From contig OX463778.1 in NCBI GenBank assembly GCA_949825025.1, positions 47,578,829 through 47,642,828 of the forward strand: DNA of 64,000 bases, given 5' to 3'. The DNA comes from Siphlonurus alternatus (Eukaryota > Arthropoda > Insecta > Ephemeroptera > Siphlonuridae). The notes below the pieces were generated by a model, which was not told the DNA's origin, searched no databases, and was given only the letters and a program-made list of their open reading frames with translations. Within the stretch, counting starts at the first letter, position 1, and each line of letters opens with the position of its first letter. The position numbers and the translations under genes are program-made. This document shows, piece by piece, positions 49,550-61,697 of this stretch.

Positions 49550-50861
49550 GCCACTGCCAGCCAGCTTCCCTGTGCCCAAAGAGTTCTAGTGCCACATAGT
49601 TAACTGGAACATAAATATGAAACATTTTTTTAAAGATCATAAATGTTATATGCATATTTCATAGTGTACTGTACATATTATACATTTTATACTCTCAAGT
49701 CATCTAAAGAATAATAAAAAAACAGGACTATATGTATAATAATACATTTAGCTTGCAATTATGGGTCTACAGTACATTAAATATTATAGTACCTGTACTG
49801 TATAATATAAATATGTACTGTGTACAACTAAACATCAAAAACTAAAAATGTAGCATAAAATGGAGGTATTATAAAGGCATTATAAAAATATATCATAATT
49901 ACATCATACATTAGGAATATGCAAATGAAAAACTATATTGATATGATTGTATATATATATTATATATTTATGCTTGTTGTGAATTATCATGTGGTATTTT
50001 GATTATGTATGTACTGTATATACTTGGAACTTTTGGAAGCCAGAGTCGTATAGGCATATATTATTATATCATACAAAGGATATATAATATATCTGGGTTT
50101 TTATAAGGTATATGCATACACTGCATATATGCAGTAATATTTTCATTATGCATAAATATATATTATTATATGCATATGTGTAATGCATACGCCCCACATT
50201 AATTTTTACTAAAAGAACAAAAATTCACAACTTTTGTTCATTTTGCTCTCTTTAAAAAGTATAGAAGCAAGTTTAAATTAACCAATTTTTATACTAAATA
50301 CAGTATCAGCGTTAATTATTTTATTATTTCCTACCTCACGGTTATTACTCAGATCTACGTAGCGGTTATTCTTATATTTTGTACATACTTTTCGATGCAG
50401 ATATTTTTTTTCCTTTACCTTTTCATCAACTTTCAGCTTCAAATTCAACTTCAGTTTCTTTGCGTTTTATATATGAAATCTACGTGAAAAGAAAATATTC
50501 AACAAAATATTATGTCGGAATATAAGCAAATAATCTACATGCCACAGATTGTGTGATGTAAAGCTAATTTAATCTCTATTGATCGTAAATCTCGTAAAAA
50601 GCGACACCTCCCCAGCCAGCTGGACCTGCAAAATGCAAGGAGAAGGTTGCACTGGCTGCAGGCTTACGCTTAGATATATTTTTATACAGGAGGCTGCAAG
50701 AGGCAGGACAGGACATGTCATAAAAATTATTACGCTAGCTCTATCACATTTCAAGAAGCCCCTTGATTTCTACTTCACGCGGCAATCACGCCTGTCACGT
50801 ATAATATATAATATATCTTCTAGTTTCTATAATATATATAATAATATAACTATTCAATTTA
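49550..50861. other. RNF207 upstream region, nothing certain
   Basis: AT-rich, with many short TA runs. It should include the RNF207 5' UTR and promoter. No TATA or initiator could be chosen with confidence. A GC-richer patch at 50600-50720 has no supported exon. Confidence 0.45.
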
Positions 50862-51703
50862 AAAGTCGCCCCTGTGGCTACTTATGGTATTGAAATTGTA
50901 TGGCCTCATTTATCTGTATCCGATTTTGATAAATTAGAATCAGTAAAAGCCATGTTTGTTAAAAGATTACTGTGTCTGTCAAAATTTACCGAAACTAGAC
51001 TGGCCTATAAACTGATAGATTCCAATTATTTTATTACAGAAATCAAAGAAATGTTTAAACTTCCAACGACAGATCAATATTCCAATTTTATAGCTGTCAG
51101 GAATCAAAAAGCTCAGGATATTAATCCTGAGTTTTACAGCACTGATGCTATGACATGTAAATATTGGTGTCTGCCCCAATTGGATAGATCGACCAATGTT
51201 AGAAATGTTTTAACTCGCCAGGCTGTTCACGGCTTCCACTATCTAATTTGTAAATCTTCTGGTTATCATAAAGCTGAACAATCTTGTGTATGTAAATTAT
51301 GTAATGAATATTGTAGCCAATATCATTTAAATATCTGTAAATCTAGAATTAAGTCTATTAGCGATTATGCCAGGGGAGATTTCATATAGTCTATAGATTT
51401 TGAATAGCAATGAAGCAATAAGTTTTTTTTATTCTATCTATTTTCTATGTCATATTTTGTCTTATATATATGTGATTATATATATGATATATTATTATTA
51501 TGATGTAACAGGCTGTTAGTATCATCTGTTATTTTATTTTATATTGTTTTATTATCATTTTCTATTGTTCTATTATTCTGTAACTATTATATATGTTTTG
51601 TATGTATGTTTTATGTGTTCTATTGTAATGTTTTTCTATAATGTATGTTTCTAGTGCTGTTAATATGTACACTTTCTGTGTTTAATAAAAGAGACTAATA
51701 ATA
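50862..51703 (+). pseudogene. LINE-A, 5'-truncated copy with C-terminal ORF end
   Basis: An open frame runs to a stop at 51387-51389. It begins VATYGIEIVWPHL and has LESVKAMFVKRLLCLSKFTE, a pattern typical of the region just after the reverse transcriptase domain in non-LTR elements. It ends with a Cys/His cluster (CVCKLCNEYC...YHLNIC), also typical of LINE C-termini. A 3' UTR of about 310 bp follows, ending TTTAATAAAAGAG then ACTAATAATAATAAT. The reverse transcriptase core and endonuclease are missing. A shorter copy is at 31066-31541. The clade is not determined. Confidence 0.75.
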
Positions 51704-52852
51704 ATAATATATATAATATGTATATTATTATAAGATCTATCTCTCTTAATTAAATTTGTCGTCACTGTCTTTAATTTAATTGTCTCTTACACAATATTTT
51801 TTTTTCATTTAACTTTATAAATAATAATTAAGAAAACAAACAAAAACAGTTTTATCGTAATTAATATATAATATATTATTTATATATATTTATAATAATA
51901 AATATTATAATAATAAATAAATAAATGTTAATAATAATTAATATTTATAATTAAATTCATATATTACAATATTTAATATATAAATATAATACATTAGAAA
52001 TTAATAATTAAAAAGGATCAGTAGGATCACTAAATAAATATCATGCATTCAAATTTTTTTAATTGTTTATTAAAATTTTAGTAAAACAGGAAAAACACAT
52101 TGGTCCCATGCAGTGCTCTCCTTATATATACTCTAGGCAGATATATAATTATACAGTATATTATACAAAAACTCAATTGCATGACTAGACAAAAGAATAT
52201 ATATACACCAGCAAAAATAAATACACACCAGTATTGTGAATTTTGGAATACATAAATTATTTAAATTATGAAATCCTGCATATTTTAATTATTTGGATTA
52301 TATAATGTTGTAATTATTAACTGAAAAGAAAATATTGGATTAAGAAGAGGTATATGTACGTTCCAGAATAAAAAACAAAGAGACAATTAAAATAAAAACA
52401 ATAATAATTATTAATTAAGCATTGAAAAATACTGTTAAAAAATAAATAAAATACCATATTTTTTCAAGAGATTGGATGCTTTTCAACCAATTTATTATTA
52501 TTTTTAAATATGTTACAACTTACATGCACGTCTTTATATAATTTTGAAGCTGATGACAATATCACTTGTACATATTGATATTGAAAGAAATAAAAATTAT
52601 TGTTAGTGCAGCAGCAACTCTGCGAAGCTGAAAAATGGACTAAAAGCTTTTGCCGCATGGTGGCCAAAGTAGCTGTGCAGTGTTGTAAGAATAGCTGTTA
52701 CTCAAAATTGCACCATCACTATATTAGGGTCTTTCTAATCATTTAGTAATGATTATAATTTTTGTGTTCCTCTAATCTATTACATATTATACAAACTATA
52801 CATGTAAGCATAATATAAACTTGAAGCAAAAAAATATGAGCAATTTTTGTGA
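51704..52852. other. AT-rich spacer, no gene seen
   Basis: Long TA/ATT-rich runs and no recognisable frame. The patch 52600-52700 is slightly GC-richer without splice support. Confidence 0.5.
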
Positions 52853-54469
52853 CTAAATGAGAATTCTAACGGTAATGCTAATTTGGGTGATAAGAAGAAA
52901 TTTAAAATTAGGTTCAAAGATGTACAAAGGGCGCTAAAGTCTCTGACTACAGGAAAGGCAGCTGGCCCAGATGGTGTATCAGCAGCTTTTTTAAAGCTTA
53001 ATATAAGTATGCATTGTAGATATCAATTGTTTTTGTTCAAGGCCATTTTAAATGCAGGCATCATACCGCATGGATGGAGGGAAGCATGGGTAATTCCAAT
53101 TTACAAGGGAGGTGCTAAATGTGAAGCAAAAAATTATCGACCGGTCAGCTTGACCTCGGTGGTTTCCAAAGTTATGGAAAAAGTAATTGTTCGATTTATG
53201 ATGAGAGAGCTAGAGAACCAAAAGTTCTTTAGCAAAAGGCAACACGGATTTAGAAAACATTATTCTTGTGATACCCAGTTGTTGGGTTTTGTGCAGCAAC
53301 TAGCAGATTGCTTAGACAGCAAAGGGGAAATGCATGCGGTGTTTCTGGACTTTGAGAAGGCTTTTGATAAGGTTCCGCACAGTATCGTGATAGATAAATT
53401 AAGGAGAAAGTGTATGCTTGATGAATGTTTGGTTGACTTGATACAGGATTTCTTAAGGGATAGGGTCCAAAGAGTGAAGATTGGATCAACTTTTTCGGAT
53501 GAGATTAGGGTGACCTCAGGAGTTCCGCAGGGGAGCGTCCTCGGACCAATCTTGTTTTTGATTTTTATTGAAGATTTGCCGGAGGGAGTAGATTCTTTAA
53601 TGAGGCTGTTTGCTGATGATAGTGTATTGTATAGGAAAATAGTAAATGAGGAAGATAAGAGGAAGCTGCAGGAAGATCTAGACACTGTAGGTAGGTGGGT
53701 GGACAAAAATGGTATGAGTCTTAATGTTGGTAAATGTTCGGTAGTTAATTTTAGTAGGAAAAGAGTAAAAGAAGATGCAGTATACCTAATGAGAGGCGAG
53801 GTACTTAGGGAGGACGATAAATATAAATACCTTGGGGTGGTTCTTCAGAGAGAGCTGAATTGGAATGAACATATTAGGTATGTAACGTCAAAGGGGAGGA
53901 GAAATTTGGAGTTTGTTATGAGAAATCTGAAGGGGGCGACTGTATTTGTCAGAGACAAGGCCTATAAGACCTTAGTGAGACCAATACTGGAGTATGCATG
54001 TAGTGTGTGGGACCCATATAGGCAGATTGGAAAGAAGGAGTTGGAAAAGGTTCAGCGGAGGGCTGCTAGAAGAGTTATGGGTAGAATGAGAAAATGGAGA
54101 TTAGTTGCAGATGACAAAAAGTTGTGGAAAGATTATGAAAGCGTGTCGAAAATGATTCAGACTTTGGAGTGGGAGCCACTCGAGGAAAGGAGAAGGTACA
54201 ACCGATTAGGAAATTTGTTTAAAGTTAATAGGGAGATGGCAGGTTGGAGCGAGTTTAGCGATAGAACTAGGAAAGGTAGATATATTGGGAGGGGGGATCA
54301 TCAGTGGAAGCTAGAGTTCATGGGTAGTGGAAGCGATGTGGGAAAGTATTCCTTCATAAACCGAACAGTGAGGGAGTGGAACTCCCTGCCGTCCGAGGTG
54401 GTGGGGGCGGAGAGTTACGGGGGATTTAAGAGTGCGTTGAGCACTATATTGCGAGCCACCGTGGTTTAG
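52853..54469 (+). CDS. LINE-B reverse transcriptase, intact frame, 5'-truncated
   Basis: Reverse transcriptase of a CR1/Jockey-type non-LTR retrotransposon, which would copy its RNA into DNA at the target site. An open frame of about 538 codons starts after a TGA at 52850-52852. RT motifs in order: GKAAGPDGVSAAFLK, KNYRPVSLTSVVSKVMEKVI, KRQHGFRKHYSCDTQ, VFLDFEKAFDKVPH (motif A), SGVPQGSVLGPILF (B), RLFADDSVLY (C, catalytic Asp pair), LNVGKCSVVNF and YLGVVLQRELNW. The C-terminus has LVRPILEYACSVWDP and NRTVREWNSLPSEV, common in this group. No stop or frameshift is seen. The endonuclease is absent, so the copy is dead on arrival but young. Its 3' end is unclear; the stop is followed by CCACATTTGCCGCAGAG. 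Confidence 0.9.
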   Translation, partial: LNENSNGNANLGDKKKFKIRFKDVQRALKSLTTGKAAGPDGVSAAFLKLNISMHCRYQLFLFKAILNAGIIPHGWREAWVIPIYKGGAKCEAKNYRPVSLTSVVSKVMEKVIVRFMMRELENQKFFSKRQHGFRKHYSCDTQLLGFVQQLADCLDSKGEMHAVFLDFEKAFDKVPHSIVIDKLRRKCMLDECLVDLIQDFLRDRVQRVKIGSTFSDEIRVTSGVPQGSVLGPILFLIFIEDLPEGVDSLMRLFADDSVLYRKIVNEEDKRKLQEDLDTVGRWVDKNGMSLNVGKCSVVNFSRKRVKEDAVYLMRGEVLREDDKYKYLGVVLQRELNWNEHIRYVTSKGRRNLEFVMRNLKGATVFVRDKAYKTLVRPILEYACSVWDPYRQIGKKELEKVQRRAARRVMGRMRKWRLVADDKKLWKDYESVSKMIQTLEWEPLEERRRYNRLGNLFKVNREMAGWSEFSDRTRKGRYIGRGDHQWKLEFMGSGSDVGKYSFINRTVREWNSLPSEVVGAESYGGFKSALSTILRATVV

Positions 54470-55374
54470 CCACATTTGCCGCAGAGCGTTAAAATCTAAA
54501 TCTTAAATTTATATTTTCACTAAATAGGACTTTTAAGTTATATTCATCATAAAAACATTAAAACAAATTTCATTAAATTAAACACAGCTTTTCAAATTTT
54601 GAAAATAATTTATATCAGCATGATAACAATATTACTAGCAAGGCCAGTTGACACTTTTTTTCCCTCTTTTTTTCAATCAAAAGTAAAATGCTAGAAATAT
54701 GAGATATTTTAATTGTCATTGAAGGGATAGGATAAACATATATATTAATAAGTTTAGGGCAAAAACAAACCAAATATAAAACTGGCAACTTTTTTTCTCT
54801 TTGGTGTATTCTGATTTATATTTAAAAATACTAGAGATTTTTTTTTTTTTTTTTATGATTGTTTGTTGTACCTAAAACAAAAGTACGGAGCATTTTTGTT
54901 TTCTTTAGAATCCTGAATATTGCCACAAATATGAGTCATACTTATTTGTTTTCTTCAAAGAGAGGGAACAGTGCTTAACTTTGATATATTTATTTAATGA
55001 TAATTAACACTTAATAGTCCACCGAAAAACTATCCCCTCCTTTTCGTAACAGCGCTAAAAAATAATTGTGTGTTGCTGCTGGAACTCTTAGCAGGAGGAG
55101 GGTGTTGACATCTTCTAGAGCACAAAATCAATAAAATTACAAAAAAATAAAAGCTGAAGTTGTTCCCTTCCAAGTGCATTTATTAATATTATTACGATAA
55201 AGAAATCTATCAGTATTGAAGTTAAAAGTAGTCACATACTGGCAGTGCATATATATATATATATATATATATTTACTAAATGCAATCAACAATACATATG
55301 GTATTATACAGGCAATACAGCAAAGCGAGCAGTGTTACTGTTATTTAAAAACAATTATGGACAATTTGCATCAC
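54470..55374. other. AT-rich spacer with a TA run
   Basis: Nothing coding was seen. A (TA)n run lies at 55246-55271. The first 40 bases may be the 3' UTR of LINE-B. Confidence 0.5.
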
Positions 55375-55810
55375 ATTTTTTTAGTAGCTCAATCGAATGA
55401 GGAGGTCGAAAAATACACCTATGAATTTTATGATATTTTTATTCGTACTGCATCATGGCTTAAATAGAGATGTAAAGAGGTCACGTGACCTAGAGGCGGT
55501 GCCCATGTCGCCTATGACGTCATAGATTGAACTGTCTGGTCCAGCAAACGATCGTCTATATAACACTTGTAAGCAATAAATTAATTGTTGCTTGTTTCCA
55601 TAGCAACGTGGTTGTTTACAAGCATTATAAAGTCAATCGTTTGTTTGACCAAACAGTTCAATGACATCATAGGCGATACGGGCGCCGCCTTTAGGTCACT
55701 TGACCTCTTTACATCTCTCTTTTAACCATGATGCAGTACGAATAAAAATCTCATAAAATTCACAGGTGTATTTTTCGACCTCCTCTTTCGATTAAGCTAG
55801 TAAAAAAAAA
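55375..55810. mobile_element. Foldback element, second family, copy 2
   Basis: The left arm starts TTTTTTAGTAGCTCAATCGA, the right ends CGATTAAGCTAGTAAAA. Paired blocks include GAGGAGGTCGAAAAATACAC, CATCATGG, GAGGTCACGTGACC and GCCTATGACGTCATAG. The inner part pairs GCAAACGAT with ATCGTTTGT, and CAAGCAATAAATTAATTGTTGCTTG is itself palindromic. Just outside, ATGGACAATTTGCATCACAT (55358-55377) matches the end of the ATGGACAA family. Confidence 0.8.
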
Positions 55811-55824
55811 TATATATATATGCA

Positions 55825-56156
55825 AATGGACAACATACACGAAAATTTTTTATTGCAGAAATGAATAGAGGGTACCAAATTATGCTACTCTGAATTCTTT
55901 CTGATTTTTTTGAGACCCAGAACTATTTTTAAATAATTATTGAAAGTGTGACCACGCCCCCTGGAGGTGTCAATAGGCGTCCAGTCTCTATCCTTTTTAT
56001 TAAGGCTGCAGGGGTGCCAACTGAAATCACAGGACTTTCAATAATTATTTAAAAATAGTTCCGGGTCTCAAAAAAATCTGAAAAAATTCAGAGTAGCATA
56101 ATTTGGTACCCTCTATTCATTTCTGCAATAAAATTTTTTTATGTATGTTGTCCATT
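55825..56156. mobile_element. Foldback element, ATGGACAA family, copy 4
   Basis: Ends AATGGACAACATACACGAAA and its near complement finishing TATGTTGTCCATT. Both arms carry TTTTTTATTGCAGAAATGAA, AGAGGGTACCAAATTATGCT and ATTTTTAAATAATTATTGAA. The centre is TATCCTTTTTATTAAGGC. The arms are very similar, so this is probably a recent copy. Confidence 0.87.
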
Positions 56157-56841
56157 GTCCATTGCTGTTTGTTTAAGCTGCTTTCTCTAAGTTAAGAGTA
56201 GGGCTAATCCGGCCTCTATTCAACAATAGAGGATTAGCTCTGGTTAAGAGTTATAAGAAAATATTTATTAAAGTTAAGATTTAAAAAATAAATAAATGGA
56301 AAATAATTCAATGTTATAAGGAGATTTTCAGTAGTGATGTGGTGACAGACATTTCTTAGTCATACAGATTCCCCCCCCCCCCCCAATAAATGTGCAAGAT
56401 ACAGTTTATATATATTTTTTTAAATATATATATATTCTTTTACTGTCATTTTGCTTGGGATGAAATTACATATAGAATTGAACTTTTAAAAAGTTGTTTT
56501 TAATTCACAATATATTTTTTTAAATAATTAACTATAGGAAAGAAAAAAAAAAAAAAGTTCATCAAGCATATTATTTTGAGTTTTACAATAACATTTTAAA
56601 TAGTGTGCAGAAAATGCCTTCTGTGCTACAGCTAATTTTTGTTTTTAAATTTAAATAGCCCTATTATTGAGGACATATTTATGTGTATACAGATATTCTA
56701 ATTATGTTGCTGTATATTCTGTATATATTTATGGCATAATAGTATTATCTATTAACAATATATTGTCACTGTAAAACATTGAAGACTATGTAATATGGTG
56801 TATATTATTGTTCCAGGAATTTGAAAACTATTTCCAAATCT

Positions 56842-57109
56842 TTAAGGTAGAGATAATACGGATCAGCTGGCCCAATGCTAAAAAAATCCAATTCATAAAA
56901 ATTATGAAAAAAAAAAAATTAAAATATTCTCCTCTACATCCCCTATCAGTAGCTAAAATATCAGGTATACAAAAACGAGCTAGTTTTCAAGTTATGAATT
57001 TTTAAAGTTGACTACTTTAACATGGAGTTATTTTAAATTTTTTTAATAATTTTTATGAATGGTATTTTTTTAGCATTGGGCCAGCTGATCCGTGTTATCT
57101 CTACCTTAA
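56842..57109. mobile_element. TTAA-flanked MITE, best preserved copy
   Basis: The left end is TTAAGGTAGAGATAATACGG, then ATCAGCTGGCCCAATGCTAA. The right end is the complement with one or two differences, closing CTACCTTAA. TTAA is present at both ends. The interior has CTCCTCTACATCCCCTATCA and AGTAGCTAAAATATCAGG, shared with 8513-8790 and 18041-18374. There is no transposase. Confidence 0.85.
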
Positions 57110-58441
57110 CACCTTTGCTTTATGATTTATTGTTAAAATTCCTCTTATTTATAAAAAGTTGACAACCAATATTGATATTGAATCTGGACATTTTTAAGTA
57201 CAAGTAACAATCATTGTCGTACAAAAGGTACATACAGAATTACAGACTTCAAGTTGCTTTCATGAATATAAATATTATCAGCATTGTGCATAAAGTCCAC
57301 ATGCTTCAAGATCAAACACTATATGCACACCTTTCAAACGACAGTGATCAATATTATATTACACACCAAAGTCTTCTACTCGCAATGGTTGTAACAAACC
57401 ATTGTTTAAAATGTCTGTCACATGAAGCCTTTTTCATTGTTCAACATGGGACGACGTAGTGTCTAATTTTGACACCAGAGCAGAAAACGTAATGGCATTG
57501 GTGGCGCTAGTTACCCATTTCAATTTCGTAATTAACGGTCTTTTTTCCATCCATAAGTTAACATGTAAATCAACAACCGTCCCATGTTTTTCCTTTCACG
57601 CAACAGACATTACACAACAATACTTTGTTTACTAACAACGAGCAGAAGACTTTGTTACACACACACAAATGTGTGTAATTGTTTCAGACATTATTTAAAA
57701 GAGGTGAAATTGCAAGCACACTTGTAAGAGTAAATAATAATAACAATTTAGATACTGTACATATATTTTCAACATCAATAAACTGTACTACCAAGATGAA
57801 GAAGTATACATATACAGTAATATAATGATGTTACTTTGTACAGTGGTATTATTAGTTTAATATTATTAATTATTGTGTTATTTATTAAATACTGTAACAC
57901 ATACCATACATTTAAAAAAAAAAAACTTTCAACTTCACCTTATTAAAATAAAATAAAAAATACACCTTTATACATTTTTAATAAAGCTGTAATAAGCTAG
58001 AAGTACTGTATGAACAAATATTTGGTGCAGTAAAGCATAATAAAATACCATACAAGATGTTGTACATTCAAAATAAGGTTTGATAATAAATAAATAGCAT
58101 TGGATTTGGTGAGGTTTTGACAATGAATATCTGGCAAATTAGTTATTTGTCTTGTATGATCTTTAAGTACAAAGTGCACCAACAAAATATCTACATATTC
58201 TACGTTTTAGTGAAACTAGGCAATATTACAGTTTGAGATCTATCTTGGTGTTATTATTATTTTCTTTTCTTCAATGCTTACTAGTATTAGACAACAAAAC
58301 AGGCTTTGCAATAGTTGTGGCGTCAGACCACTAAACTTAGTATAAAACTGAGATGGTAATAAACAATAACACAGCAGTGATAAGTTTTTAGTCAGTTGCG
58401 ACACTAACTGCAGAGACTTGCGTGCACTCGTGATGGGACAC
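57110..58441. other. Spacer and probable PDE6D 3' UTR
   Basis: No exon was recognised. The segment next to 58441 should contain the 3' UTR of the minus-strand PDE6D gene. A GC-moderate patch at 57430-57610 has no supported frame. Confidence 0.45.
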
Positions 58442-59612
<1,171 letters not shown>

Positions 59613-59726
59613 TTAATAACTTTTACCCGTATATTACGGTATATGCTTCAACATCAGAATTAAATTATTAGCATGCCATTGAACTAAATAGAGCAATTAA
59701 AAAATATATATATGTATGCACATGTA

Positions 59727-59932
59727 CACTGGAGGCCAAGCTAAACCTCCCATCAAACATGAGAGCCGCCAGCCAATTAAATAAGGTAAAATCTCGTAAA
59801 ATTAAACGACGTTGCCAAATAGTGCAGCACCGTTATTGTTCGGCTTTAAATGTGCCACCGAAATGGCAACATCACACCTTTTTCATGGACTCGCGGCATC
59901 GTTTGATGGGAGGTTTAGCTTGGCCTCCAGTG
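59727..59932. mobile_element. TA-flanked MITE beside the assembly gap
   Basis: Terminal repeats CACTGGAGGCCAAGCTAAAC (59727 on) and the exact complement ending GTTTAGCTTGGCCTCCAGTG (to 59932), about 32 bp each and perfect. TA flanks both ends (59725-59726, 59933-59934), as in Tc1/mariner elements. The 140-bp interior is not palindromic and is fairly GC-rich. It has no credible coding frame. Confidence 0.75.
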
Positions 59933-59943
59933 TATATCACCAG

Positions 59944-60143
59944 NNNNNNNNNNNNNNNNNNNNNNNNNNNNNNNNNNNNNNNNNNNNNNNNNNNNNNNNN
60001 NNNNNNNNNNNNNNNNNNNNNNNNNNNNNNNNNNNNNNNNNNNNNNNNNNNNNNNNNNNNNNNNNNNNNNNNNNNNNNNNNNNNNNNNNNNNNNNNNNNN
60101 NNNNNNNNNNNNNNNNNNNNNNNNNNNNNNNNNNNNNNNNNNN
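59944..60143. other. Assembly gap, 200 N
   Basis: Exactly 200 undetermined bases, so the length may be a placeholder. It begins 10 bp after the MITE's right TA and lies 381 bp upstream of the first PDE6D exon found. Confidence 0.99.
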
Positions 60144-60300
60144 GACTTGTGACGAAAACGCTAACGCCATCTCTTAGTGCGTTGGGAAGACGTCAAGACG
60201 AGCAGGTCAGAACAGAAGACGTATTCCACCGCAGCCATGCGCAATTCGATTCTTTTCGTAACACCAGCCACCCGCGTGAAATTCAAACATTTTTTGGGTA
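60144..60300 (-). promoter_or_regulatory. CpG-rich patch, possible PDE6D promoter/5' UTR
   Basis: GC- and CpG-rich relative to its surroundings (AACGCTAACGCCATC, CACCCGCGTG). On the minus strand it lies upstream of PDE6D and of the gap, where its first exon should be. No sequence like the PDE6D N-terminus is present in it. The assignment rests on position and composition only. Confidence 0.3.
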
Positions 60301-60507
60301 ACTCGCGTTACTTCCAACGTTAATTAATTCCTTTACTTTTTTTGCGTATCTTCCAGAGATAGCAGATCGAGTGCATGCATTTTTGATGTACGATAATGAT
60401 AAAAAGGATGCCATTAATAAAAAAAATAATAATAAGATGATAATTAAATACATGAATACTCAAAATTAAGTCGATAAGTTATTTCATATAACAAAAGACT
60501 CGGCTAC

Positions 60508-60785
60508 TTAGAGACCTCCGTGTCTTAATTATGGCTAGAAATTTTGATGGCCTGAGCGTGGGCCCGTGGTCCAAGTGTGGCGGCGCTGCTGCATCGCATG
60601 GACACGGTTTTAGGTCACGTACGGCCTGGTTTTCAGCTGCACGCGTAGCTGGTAGCCATCATGCAGCGAGAGCCGGGCCATGCCGAACCGCGCCCATGCG
60701 ATGCAGCAGCGCCGCCACACTTGGACCACGCTCAGGCCATCAAAATTTCTAGCCATAAGACACGAAGGGCTCTAAGGGTCTCTAA
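60508..60785. mobile_element. GC-rich foldback element
   Basis: Arms begin TTAGAGACCTCCGTGTCTTA and end with the near complement TAAGACACGAAGGGCTCTAA...GGTCTCTAA. Inner arms are almost exact: ATGGCTAGAAATTTTGATGG, CCTGAGCGTGG, TCCAAGTGTGGCGGCGCTGC and TGCATCGCATGG all return as complements. The 73-codon frame inside (60531-60752) is a by-product of the palindrome. Confidence 0.85.
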
Positions 60786-60942
60786 TATAATAATTATTAT
60801 ACAAATACTTTAAATTTATACTCGCTCATCTGCATGATAATTGCATGACCGAGTAAAATTTATATTGTACAAATAAATGTTGATTGTGAACTTATTAAAT
60901 TATAGAGACAGGACTGACATCACTGACAGGAGTTTTTTTCAC

Positions 60943-61250
60943 TTAAATTAAAAAAAGTACCATAATATATCGCTTAATTACTATTTATATATAAAATATA
61001 ATTTCATAGAGATCGCTTTAATTTTTATTGATGTTGATTAAGAGATCGAACGCCCTTGTTAAATATTTTTCCTATCATTTAACGTATTTATTTATCAATT
61101 AAATTAAAAAAAGTACCATAATATATCGCTTAATTACTATTTATATATAAAATATAATTTCATAGAGTTCGCTTTAATTTTTATTGATGTTGATTAAGAG
61201 ATCGAACGCCCATGTTAAATATTTTTCCTATCATTTAACGTATTTATTTA
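60943..61250. repeat. Tandem duplication, 156-bp unit, two copies
   Basis: 60943-61098 and 61099-61250 are nearly identical (differences such as GAGATCGC/GAGTTCGC and CCCTTGTT/CCCATGTT). Shared marker: AAAGTACCATAATATATCGC. The second copy runs into the TTTA tail of the LINE beside it. Confidence 0.9.
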
Positions 61251-61252
61251 TT

Positions 61253-61291
<39 letters not shown>

Positions 61292-61697
61292 TTTCACCCA
61301 AAGTACAAATACAAAATATATTACAAAAATTAGGGTGCGGATTGCAACAAAGCACCGATGGCACTATTTCACTAAAAAGTGGTTACAATCCTTTATATAA
61401 CTACTGAAAAAAAACAATCATTAGCTGTAAGCTTGTGTCAAAATAAATGTGTAATCACAAACTATTTTTACAAATATAGTGTTTCTTTAAAACACTAGGA
61501 AACTGTGTTTCAGAACATTTCTTGATAGGACCCGGAAGCCGATTCCACTCATCCACAGATCTTATTAGTATTACAAAGCCATTTTTGTAACGATCAATTC
61601 GAGCCTTTGGTGGAATGAGCCGAACTGCCCCGTCTTGCCCTCTAATGGGACGTCCATTGACTACAGAATTAGCGAAGTTTAAATCAATTTAAACCAA
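61243..61697 (-). mobile_element. LINE-C 3' end, 5'-truncated, with AAAT tail
   Basis: On the minus strand a frame of about 78 codons ends in TGA at 61454-61456. It contains GRPIRGQDGAVRLIPPKARI, DRYKNGFVI and SVDEWNRLPGPIKK. Arg-Tyr-Lys-Asn ... Glu-Trp-Asn-x-Leu-Pro is the usual C-terminus of CR1/Jockey-type LINE proteins. About 160 bp of 3' UTR follow, then an (AAAT)n tail, seen as (TTTA)n at 61245-61294 on plus. A TAA upstream at about 61700 marks the truncation. It differs in sequence from LINE-A and LINE-B. Confidence 0.8.

Noticed and set aside
53250..53706. Minus-strand frames inside LINE-B
   Set aside because: Antisense of the reverse transcriptase frame.
59759..60301. 180-codon plus-strand frame near the gap
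   Set aside because: It runs through 200 unknown bases and its left part lies inside a MITE; it has no domain.
60531..60752. 73-codon GC-rich frame
   Set aside because: It lies wholly inside a palindromic element, so the frame is a by-product.
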